From Fibrobacteria bacterium (GTDB taxonomy: Bacteria > Fibrobacterota > Fibrobacteria > UBA11236): a stretch of 64,000 nucleotides of DNA. Below the pieces are notes generated by a model. The model was not told the DNA's origin. It did not search any database and saw nothing but the letters and a program-made list of their open reading frames with translations. Both the position numbers and the translations under genes were made by a program. The DNA lies in assembly GCA_025360005.1 (NCBI GenBank), contig JANYDA010000008.1:186001-250000 (forward strand), read 5' to 3'. Below, piece by piece: positions 43,959 to 52,627 of this stretch (positions are counted from its first letter, which is position 1; each line of letters begins with the position of its first letter).

Positions 43959-44249
43959 ATGCCCACTGAGTACAAGCGATCCGCCAAGAAGAAACTCACC
44001 TTCGAGCAATTGCAGGACATCACCTTGCCCGTGAGCCTGGAGCTGGGGCACAAATTCATGCGCGTCAAGGAGCTGTTGGACCTGACGCCCGGACGCATCG
44101 TCAAGTTGGATCGGTTGGCGGGCGAAGCGGTGGATCTGGTCATCAACCACAAGACCATCGCCAAGGGCGAAGTGGCCGTGGTGGACGAGAACTTCGCGGT
44201 CCGCATCGTGACCTTGCTGTCGCCGGAAGAGCGCCTTAAACTCCTGTAA
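43959..44249 (+). CDS. FliN/SpoA-domain protein
   Basis: This 96-residue protein matches the SpoA (surface presentation of antigens) C-terminal domain of FliN: DITLPVSLELGHKFMRVKEL, DLTPGRIVKLDRLAGEAVDL and FAVRIVTLLSPEERL. In flagella it forms the C-ring switch with FliM and FliG. No other flagellar or type III secretion gene is in the window, and it lies between the HDOD gene and lptD. Its role may be a flagellar switch encoded away from the main cluster, or a switch-like protein in another system. Confidence 0.85.
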   Translation: MPTEYKRSAKKKLTFEQLQDITLPVSLELGHKFMRVKELLDLTPGRIVKLDRLAGEAVDLVINHKTIAKGEVAVVDENFAVRIVTLLSPEERLKLL

Positions 44250-44269
44250 ATTTCTAGTTTAGGTGGGCC

Positions 44270-46879
44270 ATGACGGCTCCCTTTTCCCGCATCCTTCCGC
44301 GTCCGGCCGTCTTCGTCGCACTCCCGTTCCTGCTTTCCTTCCTGCCCGCGCGCGCGCAATTGCATACCCTGGATCATTCCGTGCAGGACAGTCTGGCAGC
44401 CCGGATCGTCGCCGATTCATTGCGCCTCAAGACGGACTCGACCAAGGCCGCCAACGATTCTTCTTCCGGGGACGATACCGTGGCCTACTCGGCCGATCGC
44501 ATCCGCTACCGCAATGATCGTTTTTCGCTTTCCGACAAAGCGCTGCTGAGCTATCGAGGATCCTCGTTGACGGCGGACTCCATCGTCTTCTACAGCCAGG
44601 ACAATGTGGTGGAGGCCATGGGCGCGCCGCTCATCAAGGATCCGGCCAACCCGCCCATCCTGGGATACCGGATGCGCTACAACCTCAAGACCAAGGTGGG
44701 CGAAATCTACTACGGTTCGTCCAAGAAGGGCAACCAGACCTTCAACGGCGTGGAGATCCGCCGCCAGAAGAACGGCGACATCCTGATCGCCCGCGGGGAT
44801 TTCTCCACCTGCGATCTCACCGTGGACAAGCACTATTATTTCTACAGCCGCCGCATGATCCTGGAGCCCAAATCCAAAGTGCTTTCCGGCCCCATCGTAA
44901 TGAACGTGGGGGACGTGCCGGTGGCCATCCTGCCCATGATGGTGATGCCGCTCGGCACCGGCCGGCGTTCCGGCCTGTTGCAACCCAAATTCGGCGGCGA
45001 TCAGACGCAAGGCTTCTACATCAATAACCTGGGGTACTACTGGGCCATCAACGATTATACGGATTTCATGACGGCGGGGGATATCCTGGAAGGCCAGCAG
45101 GGCACTTTCGATCAGACCAACATCCATTCCGTATTCCGTTACAACAAGCGTTACGATTTCAACGGATCGTTGGGCGGGAAGCTGTACCTAAGCCAGTTCG
45201 ATATCACCAGGCCGGGCTGGAGCGTGGACTACGCGCATGACCAGAACATCACGCCCGACCAGAAACAGACCCTGAAAGGCACGGGTACCTTCCTCTCCCA
45301 GCCGGACGTGGTGCAGAATTCCGCCGTCACGGAAGAGGAGAGAACCAAGCAGACCGCCAACGCCACCCTGGGATACCGCCGCCAGTTCGATTGGAACCAG
45401 GCCACCTTCAATGCGGACTTCGCGCAGGACAACAACCTCACGGACAACCTGGTCGATCGCACCGTCCCCAATCTGGGGTTCCGCGTGAGCGGGCCCATCT
45501 TTCCCAAGCCGGACGAGGATCTGCCGCTGCAAAGCGGGGACGATCCCTGGTACCGAAAGCTCACTTACAACTACGACAACCGTTTCAACGTGAACATGAT
45601 AAGCCGGCCCACCACAGCCTCCTTCCGCGGCGATACCAATACTTACGTGGGCTACGTGGATCATCTGAGCTTTTCCGGCAAATACCCCTTGCTGCAATAC
45701 TTCAACGTGACGCCTTCCGTGAACGTGAGCCAGCTATGGAGCCTCACCTCCCACGGGGATTCCGCGCAACCGGTGCGCACGTCCTGGGATCCGGCCGCCG
45801 GGGACCTGGGGGAATACTTCGCCTTCTTCAATACCGGAGCCGCCGTGGACACGCGCATCTACGGCATCGCCCAGGCGGCGGACAAGCCCTGGTTCGGCAA
45901 GCTGATGGGCATCCGCCATACCATCTCCCCCACCATGAGCTTCACCTACGCGCCCAAGCTGGATTCCAATCCGCGCTTCCTCCCCAATCCCAAGATAGGC
46001 GGGACCGCGTTCCAGGAAGAGCAGAAGACGGTGGGCTTCACGCTGGGGAACGACGTGGACCTGAAGCTGGCGCAAGACCGCGTCGGTAACCCACCCGTTA
46101 CCCCGGGTGCGGGCCTCCCCGGGGGGGCATCCCTTCCCGGCAGCGCGGTCCCGGGCGGCGGCACGGCGGGCGGTCCCGCCGCCAAGAAAGGCGAGCCCTA
46201 TAAACTGCTGTCCGCCTCCTCATCCATCAATTACAACTTCGCCAAAGATGTCCGGGAATGGTCGGATATCCCCAGCGTCTTCAGCGTCTACCTTACCAAG
46301 AACGTGGCCTTCACCCTCAATACCCGCCACTCCCTGTACGATGATTTCGCCCCCGCCGCCCGCCACGATATCCTGGTATCCCCCATCCTCACCTCTTACG
46401 GCTTCGGATGGCGCAAGGGCCTGCAGGTCAGCGGAAACTTCAATTCCGGCGCGCGCATCAAGGATACTCAGGGCTTCCCCACGGACCGCTTCGATACCAC
46501 GCCCTGGTCCATGGACCTCAATTACAGCTTCGACTACGCCTCCAACCGGGTGGGCGGGGATAATAATTCCGATCTGGAACGGATTTTCGGGGCCAACGGA
46601 ACCTTTCAGCGCACCCTCACCCATTCCGCCAACGGCAGCCTGAAGCTGAATCCCACCCCCGGCTGGCAAATGTCCTATGATACCGACTACAATTTTTCCG
46701 AAGGCAAGTTCTCCAAGCATTCCTTCGCCTTCCATCGCACCCTGCACTGCTGGCAAATGGATTTCCAATGGACTCCGCGGGGCATCTCCGAGGGCTGGAA
46801 TTTCAATATCCGCATCACGGACCTGCCGGACGTGAAGCTGCAGACCAGCGATTCGCGCAGCAAGCGCTTCACTCGATGA
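44270..46879 (+). CDS. lptD: LPS assembly outer-membrane protein LptD
   Basis: This 869-residue protein has a signal peptide (1-29). An OstA/jelly-roll N-domain (about 70-200) contains RYRNDRFSLSDKALLSYRGS and ILIARGDFSTCD. The large barrel carries FGGDQTQGFYINNLGYYWAI, typical of LptD. A Gly/Pro-rich linker near residue 615 (PPVTPGAGLPGGASLPG) interrupts the barrel region and may be an extracellular loop. It inserts LPS into the outer leaflet with LptE. Fits the kdsB gene in indicating LPS. Confidence 0.9.
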   Translation: MTAPFSRILPRPAVFVALPFLLSFLPARAQLHTLDHSVQDSLAARIVADSLRLKTDSTKAANDSSSGDDTVAYSADRIRYRNDRFSLSDKALLSYRGSSLTADSIVFYSQDNVVEAMGAPLIKDPANPPILGYRMRYNLKTKVGEIYYGSSKKGNQTFNGVEIRRQKNGDILIARGDFSTCDLTVDKHYYFYSRRMILEPKSKVLSGPIVMNVGDVPVAILPMMVMPLGTGRRSGLLQPKFGGDQTQGFYINNLGYYWAINDYTDFMTAGDILEGQQGTFDQTNIHSVFRYNKRYDFNGSLGGKLYLSQFDITRPGWSVDYAHDQNITPDQKQTLKGTGTFLSQPDVVQNSAVTEEERTKQTANATLGYRRQFDWNQATFNADFAQDNNLTDNLVDRTVPNLGFRVSGPIFPKPDEDLPLQSGDDPWYRKLTYNYDNRFNVNMISRPTTASFRGDTNTYVGYVDHLSFSGKYPLLQYFNVTPSVNVSQLWSLTSHGDSAQPVRTSWDPAAGDLGEYFAFFNTGAAVDTRIYGIAQAADKPWFGKLMGIRHTISPTMSFTYAPKLDSNPRFLPNPKIGGTAFQEEQKTVGFTLGNDVDLKLAQDRVGNPPVTPGAGLPGGASLPGSAVPGGGTAGGPAAKKGEPYKLLSASSSINYNFAKDVREWSDIPSVFSVYLTKNVAFTLNTRHSLYDDFAPAARHDILVSPILTSYGFGWRKGLQVSGNFNSGARIKDTQGFPTDRFDTTPWSMDLNYSFDYASNRVGGDNNSDLERIFGANGTFQRTLTHSANGSLKLNPTPGWQMSYDTDYNFSEGKFSKHSFAFHRTLHCWQMDFQWTPRGISEGWNFNIRITDLPDVKLQTSDSRSKRFTR

Positions 46880-47018
46880 GCGGAAATCGGAAGGCACGGG
46901 TTTGCCGGCGGGATAACCGGTTCGCATGGCCCGATTGGCGTTGGCGTAGGCTTAAACTACCTTGTAATCATGCCGGCCGGAATTCGGGTCCCTCCAAGCC
47001 TTTGGGTTGAAACGCTTT

Positions 47019-47594
47019 ATGACAAAGGTTAAGCTAATCCTGGCAAGCCGATCGCCGCGGCGGGAGCAAATCCTCCGCATGCTCGGCGTGGACTTCATGG
47101 TTGCGGTTCCGGACTACGAGGAGATCAACCCTCCCGGAATGGAACCCGAGCGCGTCCCCGAGCATCTGGCCCGGGGCAAGGCGGCATCCATGGCGGATCT
47201 GGGGGAAGATACCCTGGTGCTGGGCTCGGACACGGTGGTTTTGCTGGGCGATCGCATACTCGGCAAGCCGGGGAGTTCCGAGGGCGCTTTGGAAATGCTG
47301 AGCGCGCTCAACGGCCGCACGCATAGGGTGGTGACGGGAGTGGCCTTGGCCCGGGGAGGAACGGTGATCGATTCCGGATCGGCTCTCAGCGAAGTCACCT
47401 TCGCCCGGTCGTCCCCGCAAATGTTGCGGGACTACGCCGGGTCTGGTGAGCCGATGGACAAGGCGGGAGCCTATGCCATCCAGGGCCAGGGAGCCCGGTT
47501 GGTGGAGAAAGTGAACGGATGCTTTTACAACGTCATGGGCCTGCCCATCCAGCTGACCTTGCGGATGCTCAGCCCTTATCTTCAGCAGGAGTGA
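47019..47594 (+). CDS. maf: Maf-family nucleotide pyrophosphatase
   Basis: This 191-residue protein begins at the ATG at 47019; a TTG at 47007 is also in frame. It matches Maf with LILASRSPRREQIL near the start, VLGSDTVVLLGDRILGKP in the middle and MDKAGAYAIQGQGARLVEKV in the C-half. Maf/YhdE enzymes hydrolyse non-canonical or pyrimidine nucleoside triphosphates and are linked to septum control. Two bp separate it from the RodZ-like gene. Confidence 0.93.
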   Translation: MTKVKLILASRSPRREQILRMLGVDFMVAVPDYEEINPPGMEPERVPEHLARGKAASMADLGEDTLVLGSDTVVLLGDRILGKPGSSEGALEMLSALNGRTHRVVTGVALARGGTVIDSGSALSEVTFARSSPQMLRDYAGSGEPMDKAGAYAIQGQGARLVEKVNGCFYNVMGLPIQLTLRMLSPYLQQE

Positions 47595-47595
47595 C

Positions 47596-48663
47596 ATGAG
47601 CGACGAATCCAACGCGAGCGGCAACGAAGGGCAACCGAACGGCGAAGCGCGCATCGGACGGACCATCCGGGACGCGCGCGCGGCAGCCAACATAGACGTG
47701 AACAAGATCTGCACGGATCTGCGCATCGCGCCGCAGGCCCTGGAAGCGCTGGAGCAGGGGAATTACCACCTGCTGACCGGGGATCCTTATATCCGCGCCC
47801 TGCTGGGGTCGCTTGGGCGTTACCTTGGCCTGGATCCCGCCGCCTTGGTGCAGGGGTACAACAAGGAAATCGGGGCCGTGCACGCCGCCCCCTCGATTGC
47901 GCCTTACAAGGATAGGACTTCGACCCATACCGCCGCCCATAAGCAGATCTTCATCGCCATCTTCGCCCTGCTTTTCATCGTACTGTTCTTCCTGTTCCGC
48001 AAACTGGGAACGGAAGAATCGGCCGCGGGCAAAATCGTTCCGCCCGCCGGTACCGCCGTTTCGGACACTCTGGCCCCGGCGGCGCAGGACACCTTGGTGG
48101 AAAGCCGTTCCCTGGCCCCGGATTCCTCGCAAGCCAAAGCTTCGCCGGACACGGGGGAAACCCATGGGCTGGGGCCCCGCGTGATTCCCAAACCCACAGC
48201 CGCCGTTCCCGTTAAACCGGTAGCGCCGGGTCCGCCGGCGCCCGCCTTAACCGTAACGCCGGCGCCCGGGGCCGCCGCCGCGCCCTCGGCGGGAACCGCC
48301 AAACCCATTCCCGGCAAACCGTTGGCGGCCGCTCCGGCCGGGGCCGCCCCGACGCCGGCCGCCGCCCTGCCCGCGAATCCTGCCGCGGCCTCGCCTGCCA
48401 CCGCGCCCATCGATTCATCGCATCTGATCCTGGCCGTGATCAAGCCCCTGATCGACAGCGTGGGAGTCAAGGTCATGCGCTTCGGCAAAGAGGATTTCGC
48501 CACCATGCTGCGGCTGGGCAAGCAAATGCAGGTCAGCCATACCGACACCATCGTAGTGATGATTTCCAAACGCAAAGCCGTGGAAGTGACCGTCGGCGGT
48601 AAATCCGTGATTCCGGACAAGAAAAGGTTTAAGATATTCGGGAACACCCTGAAGACCTTCTGA
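47596..48663 (+). CDS. rodZ: RodZ-like HTH membrane protein
   Basis: This 355-residue protein has a Cro-type HTH at about residues 15-85 (IGRTIRDARAAANIDVNKIC, PYIRALLGSLGRYLGLDP). A single TM helix at about 116-133 is followed by a Pro/Ala-rich linker of more than 100 residues and a C-terminal DUF4115-like beta-domain ending VGGKSVIPDKKRFKIFGN. RodZ anchors the MreB cytoskeleton in rod-shaped cells. The linker is long and low-complexity. It is 2 bp downstream of maf. Confidence 0.82.
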   Translation: MSDESNASGNEGQPNGEARIGRTIRDARAAANIDVNKICTDLRIAPQALEALEQGNYHLLTGDPYIRALLGSLGRYLGLDPAALVQGYNKEIGAVHAAPSIAPYKDRTSTHTAAHKQIFIAIFALLFIVLFFLFRKLGTEESAAGKIVPPAGTAVSDTLAPAAQDTLVESRSLAPDSSQAKASPDTGETHGLGPRVIPKPTAAVPVKPVAPGPPAPALTVTPAPGAAAAPSAGTAKPIPGKPLAAAPAGAAPTPAAALPANPAAASPATAPIDSSHLILAVIKPLIDSVGVKVMRFGKEDFATMLRLGKQMQVSHTDTIVVMISKRKAVEVTVGGKSVIPDKKRFKIFGNTLKTF

Positions 48664-48665
48664 CC

Positions 48666-48866
48666 ATGACCATCGCCGCCATCCTCCTTGTCGCCCTGGT
48701 GCTCCCTCTGGCGCTGCTTTACCTGACGGTATCGATGAACGAGTTCGAGAAAAGCACGCGGGCGCTGGCCACCTTCATCCAGAAACGGTACGTATACGTG
48801 CCGCCCAAGAAAGCCGTCGAATCCAAGGCCATGCAGGCCTTATCCAAGCCTCCAGGCAAACTCTGA
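48666..48866 (+). CDS. Small membrane protein, unknown function
   Basis: This 66-residue protein starts 2 bp after the RodZ-like stop. Residues 1-22 (MTIAAILLVALVLPLALLYL) form one TM helix; the rest is amphipathic and basic. It is transcribed with rodZ and precedes hisB. Unrecognised. Confidence 0.5.
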   Translation: MTIAAILLVALVLPLALLYLTVSMNEFEKSTRALATFIQKRYVYVPPKKAVESKAMQALSKPPGKL

Positions 48867-48907
48867 CGGGCCCGGCCCGGCATCTCCCATCAGCTTAGGC
48901 GGAACCC

Positions 48908-49498
48908 GTGCGTAAAGCGGACATCAATCGCAAGACCAAAGAGACCGACATCAGGCTGTCCCTGGATCTCGACAACGCCGTGGACGGGCCCGTCGATACC
49001 GGCTCCGCGTTCCTGGATCATATGCTGGATCTGTTCCGCAAGCATAGCGGCGTGGGACTCACCGTGGTGTGCAAGGGCGATAAGGACATCGACATGCATC
49101 ACTCGGCCGAGGATATCGCCATCTGCCTGGGAGAAGCCTTGGCCAAGGCCGTGGGCGACAAGCAGGGCATAGAACGGTACGGATTCTATTACGTGACCAT
49201 GGATGAGGCGCTGGCGCGCTGCTGCCTGGATTTGTCCGGCCGCATCGGCTTCGTCTACAATGCCGCCATCCCCACCGCCCGCATCGGTAACCTGGATACG
49301 GAGCTGGTCCAGCACTTCTTCCAGAGCGTGGCCGAGAACGCCAGGATGAACCTGCACATCGATCTCCTGCGCGGCAGCAATACCCATCACTGCATCGAAG
49401 GCATGTTCAAGGCCTTCGCGCGGGCGCTGGCCATGGCCGTCTCGCCTTCCCGGCGCGTGCAAGGCGTGCCTTCCACCAAGGGAACGCTGAACGCGTAG
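48908..49498 (+). CDS. hisB: Imidazoleglycerol-phosphate dehydratase
   Basis: This 196-residue enzyme of histidine synthesis converts imidazole glycerol phosphate to imidazole acetol phosphate. The start is GTG at 48908. Two manganese-binding HHxxE blocks are present: MHHSAEDIAICLGEA and THHCIEGMFKAFARA, plus FLDHMLDLFRKHSG near residue 40. No bifunctional phosphatase domain is fused. Other his genes are absent from the window. Confidence 0.96.
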   Translation: MRKADINRKTKETDIRLSLDLDNAVDGPVDTGSAFLDHMLDLFRKHSGVGLTVVCKGDKDIDMHHSAEDIAICLGEALAKAVGDKQGIERYGFYYVTMDEALARCCLDLSGRIGFVYNAAIPTARIGNLDTELVQHFFQSVAENARMNLHIDLLRGSNTHHCIEGMFKAFARALAMAVSPSRRVQGVPSTKGTLNA

Positions 49499-49514
49499 GC
49501 GGTCGGGCCTCCGC

Positions 49515-50504
49515 ATGCCATCCCAGCCCGCGCCGCGCGCGCGCCGGCACGCCTCCGCTCCGGCGCTGCTGGCCGCGTGGATGCTGGCGGCATCCGTCCC
49601 CGATCACGCCTTGTCCATCACCCCCGTGCAGCGTTCCGGATCCCCCGGTAACGGGACCGTTACCGGCAAGGCCGCGCCGCGCGAATCCCGCAAAGGACCA
49701 GGTTGGAGCGCGGAGGATTCCCTGGCCGCGGGACGCATCGTGGACGCGTTCCTCCGCCGCCCGGAGTCCATCGACTCCCTCACCGCGGGTTCGCTTTCGC
49801 GCGATCATGATCTGGGATTCGGCCGCCGCCTGCGAGAGGCCTGGATCAACCCGGCGGGGGCGCTTGGCTTCGCGATCAAGATAGTCTATACCGGAACGCG
49901 CGCGGTAAGCTTCGAGGCCAAGCCGGTGATGAACTACGGAGGGTTGCACGCACGTTACCGGGCGATCCTGGCGCCCGCCTTCAAGACCTTGCTGGGAGCC
50001 GGCAAGACCTTGCGGGCGGAACCTTATCGCTGGAACCCGGATTCCGCTTCCGCGCCTTTGCCCGCCGACTCCCTGATGCTGTCCGAAGATTCCCTGCCGG
50101 CCCCGGCCATCCGCGCGGCTTTCGCCTTTTACATGTCGCCGTATTCCGGGATCTTGTACGGGATCCGGGGCGGGGACGCGGGCCAGATGCTGGAGAACCG
50201 CGATCGCTTTCTGGACCTGGCGGAAATCCTGGGGGCGGACAAGCGGCTGGCGCGCTATCTGCTGCGCAGCATCAACCCGGCCACGCGCCTTACCGCCGCG
50301 GAATTCATCGTCCGGCATAAGCAGGAATTCCCCGCCTTCGATTCGCTCCAGCGGACGGCCTTCCGCGCCGCCTTCGCAAATCCGCCCAAGGCGGCCACCA
50401 TGCGGGGCGGAACGGAAGCCTCCGAAGACGCGCGCAAACTGGTGTGGGAATATTCGCGCCAGGAAGTCCGCCGGGACGGCCGCGGCGTGCTGCGCATGTA
50501 TTGA
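49515..50504 (+). CDS. Exported protein of unknown function
   Basis: This 329-residue protein has a probable signal peptide (1-33). The mature part is mostly alpha-helical in appearance, with EDSLAAGRIVDAFLRRPESID and a middle block YSGILYGIRGGDAGQMLENR. No domain is recognised. It follows hisB by 16 bp and is probably in the same transcript. It ends 38 bp before the convergent bshA. Confidence 0.55.
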   Translation: MPSQPAPRARRHASAPALLAAWMLAASVPDHALSITPVQRSGSPGNGTVTGKAAPRESRKGPGWSAEDSLAAGRIVDAFLRRPESIDSLTAGSLSRDHDLGFGRRLREAWINPAGALGFAIKIVYTGTRAVSFEAKPVMNYGGLHARYRAILAPAFKTLLGAGKTLRAEPYRWNPDSASAPLPADSLMLSEDSLPAPAIRAAFAFYMSPYSGILYGIRGGDAGQMLENRDRFLDLAEILGADKRLARYLLRSINPATRLTAAEFIVRHKQEFPAFDSLQRTAFRAAFANPPKAATMRGGTEASEDARKLVWEYSRQEVRRDGRGVLRMY

Positions 50505-50509
50505 GTGGA

Positions 50510-50556
50510 CCCTGGCTTACCGGCCCAAGGCGGACCTTTGGCCTAGCGACCCAGGG
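50510..50556. terminator. Bidirectional hairpin between convergent genes
   Basis: GGCCCAAGG (50522-50530) pairs with CCTTTGGCC (50535-50543) with one mismatch. An outer pair CCCTGG (50510-50515) and CCAGGG (50551-50556) encloses it. It overlaps the bshA stop. No T tract is present; the role is inferred from the convergent setting. Confidence 0.4.
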
Positions 50557-51667
50557 CCTTGGCGTACAACGCTTCGTATTGCGGGACGATAAGATCGGGA
50601 TGGAAGGATTCCTCCGCCGCCTTGCGTCCCGCCTTGCCCATGGCGGCGCGCATCTCCCGCGAGCGGCCCAAGGCGACGGCATGCTTCGCCATATCGTCCA
50701 CGTCGCCCACGGCCGATAGGAAACCGTTCACGCCATGCGTCACCACTTCCGGAATGCCGCCGGAGTGGGTGGCCACCACCGGGATCTGGCAGGCCATGGC
50801 TTCCAGGGGCGCCAGTCCGAAGCTTTCCACTTCCGACGGGAACAACAGCACGTCCGAACACCCCAGCAGGCTGACGATGTCCAATTGCTTGCCCAGGTAA
50901 CGTACATGTTGCTGCACGCCCAGCTTGGCGGCCAGTTCCTTGGCGTCCCGCAGCATGGGCCCTTCCCCCACCAGCAACAGCACCGCGTCCAGCTCCTCGC
51001 GCACCTTGGCGAAGATTTTGATCACGTCCGGGATGCGCTTTACCGGGCGGAAATTGCTGACGTGGATGTAGACCGGCTGGGCGGGCCGGGCGAATGCGGT
51101 GCGATGGCAGCCGAAGGCGGTATGCCGGAACAGGTCCAGGTCCACGAAATTATGCACGCGGTGGATGGGCTTGGCGGGATGGAACACCTCCTCGGTCATC
51201 TTCTTGAGATAATCGGAAACGGCCGTCACCACCGTGCTCTCGTTGATGCTGAAGCGCGTGATATCGAAGAAGCTTTTCTCCTGGCCCACCAAGGTGATAT
51301 CGGTACCATGTAAAGTGGTCACCACGGGGATGGACTTGGGCTTCATCAATTGGGAGGCCAAGTAGGCGCTGATGGCATGCGGTATGGCGTAGTGCACGTG
51401 CAGCAGGTCCAGGTTCTCCTGCACGAACACGTCCTTCATCTTGGCGGCCAGGGCCAGATCATAGGGCGGATGCTCGAACAATGGATATGGCTCCATGTCC
51501 ACGGTATGGAAATAGATGCGCTCCTGGAAATCCCTCTGCAGCCGGTAGGGAATGGTGGATGTGATGAAATGGATCTCATGGCCGTGCTTGGCCAGGAACT
51601 TGCCCAGCTCGGAAGCCAAAACGCCGCTGCCGCCGTAGGTGGGGTAACAGGTGATGCCGATTTTCAT
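50543..51667 (-). CDS. bshA: N-acetyl-alpha-D-glucosaminyl L-malate synthase
   Basis: This 374-residue GT4 glycosyltransferase is the first step of bacillithiol synthesis, joining L-malate and UDP-GlcNAc. BshA-specific start MKIGITCYPTYGGSGVLASEL, then THLGTDI-type TTLHGTDITLVG, and the C-terminal FPSEVESFGLAPLEAMACQI nucleotide-sugar site are present. Overlap with bshB1 is 4 bp (ATGA). Confidence 0.93.
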   Translation of the reverse strand: MKIGITCYPTYGGSGVLASELGKFLAKHGHEIHFITSTIPYRLQRDFQERIYFHTVDMEPYPLFEHPPYDLALAAKMKDVFVQENLDLLHVHYAIPHAISAYLASQLMKPKSIPVVTTLHGTDITLVGQEKSFFDITRFSINESTVVTAVSDYLKKMTEEVFHPAKPIHRVHNFVDLDLFRHTAFGCHRTAFARPAQPVYIHVSNFRPVKRIPDVIKIFAKVREELDAVLLLVGEGPMLRDAKELAAKLGVQQHVRYLGKQLDIVSLLGCSDVLLFPSEVESFGLAPLEAMACQIPVVATHSGGIPEVVTHGVNGFLSAVGDVDDMAKHAVALGRSREMRAAMGKAGRKAAEESFHPDLIVPQYEALYAKALGR

Positions 51668-52431
51668 GCGAATCTCTCCCCGCCCAGGGCGGTAATGTCA
51701 TGCACTTCCGGAAGCTCGCCGGTGACGAAAGCTTCCGCATAGCGGCGCCTGATGCGCGTTCCCCAGAAACGGTTGCGCACGGACAGGAACTCCAGGAACG
51801 CCGGACTGGCCAGATCGGTCTTGCCCTTGAACTTGCCGGCCGCGGGATTATGGAACTGGCTCTTATAGCAGAGCACGGCCTTGATTTTAGCGTCCCAGAA
51901 CGGGCTTATGTCCACGCAGAAGGAAGGCTCATGCGCCTCCATTCCTATGAAACTGAAAAGCCTGCCGGGGCGATGCGGCGTTCCCGCCACGTCCAGCTTG
52001 GCCAGCCCCGCCTTGTACATGGCCTGCTTGACGATGCGCGCCGTGGTTTCGTGATCGGGGTGCTCCTCGTGCCGGTGATGGGTGAGGATGACCTTGGGCC
52101 GCCACAGACGGATCTGATCGATGAGGCGCTTCTGCGCATCCCAACCGTCCGCCAGGCGTCCGTCCGGCAATCCCAGGTTGACGCGTTCGGCGCCCAGCAC
52201 CTTGGCCGCGGCCCTGGCTTCCTTGGCGCGGATCTCCGGCGTCCCGCGCGTGCCCATGGACGCATCGGTCATATCCACCAGCACGCCGCGCTTGCCCAGC
52301 GAGGCCAGCCGCAGCAAGGTTCCGCCGCAACCGAGTTCGATATCGTCCGGATGCGCGCCGATGGCCATGTAGTCGACGGAGCGTGAAACTGGGGAAGCGC
52401 CAGCGAGGGTAGCTGGGGAGGATTTAGACAT
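51664..52431 (-). CDS. bshB1: Bacillithiol biosynthesis deacetylase BshB1
   Basis: This 255-residue LmbE/PIG-L zinc deacetylase removes the acetyl group from GlcNAc-malate. Zinc-ligand motif AIGAHPDDIELGCGGTL is at residues 26-42 and the second block THHRHEEHPDH is near residue 118. The ATG follows GGAGGG by 8 bp. It overlaps bshA, an arrangement seen in other bacillithiol producers. Confidence 0.92.
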   Translation of the reverse strand: MSKSSPATLAGASPVSRSVDYMAIGAHPDDIELGCGGTLLRLASLGKRGVLVDMTDASMGTRGTPEIRAKEARAAAKVLGAERVNLGLPDGRLADGWDAQKRLIDQIRLWRPKVILTHHRHEEHPDHETTARIVKQAMYKAGLAKLDVAGTPHRPGRLFSFIGMEAHEPSFCVDISPFWDAKIKAVLCYKSQFHNPAAGKFKGKTDLASPAFLEFLSVRNRFWGTRIRRRYAEAFVTGELPEVHDITALGGERFA

Positions 52432-52627
52432 GCGACGGCCCTCCCGGATGAACCACGCGGGGCGTAAAGAAAGGGCCCGTTATGAAAGCGGAGCGCGCGC
52501 GTTTTTTGCGCAACCTGGAAGCGGCTCCGGAATGCCCTGCCGTTGGCCCCAGCCGCCCATTTCCTTGGCCTTGGCCTTTGGATTGGGTGATTGCGCCCGA
52601 TGGGTCGCTGCTGAAAAGTCCCATGCC

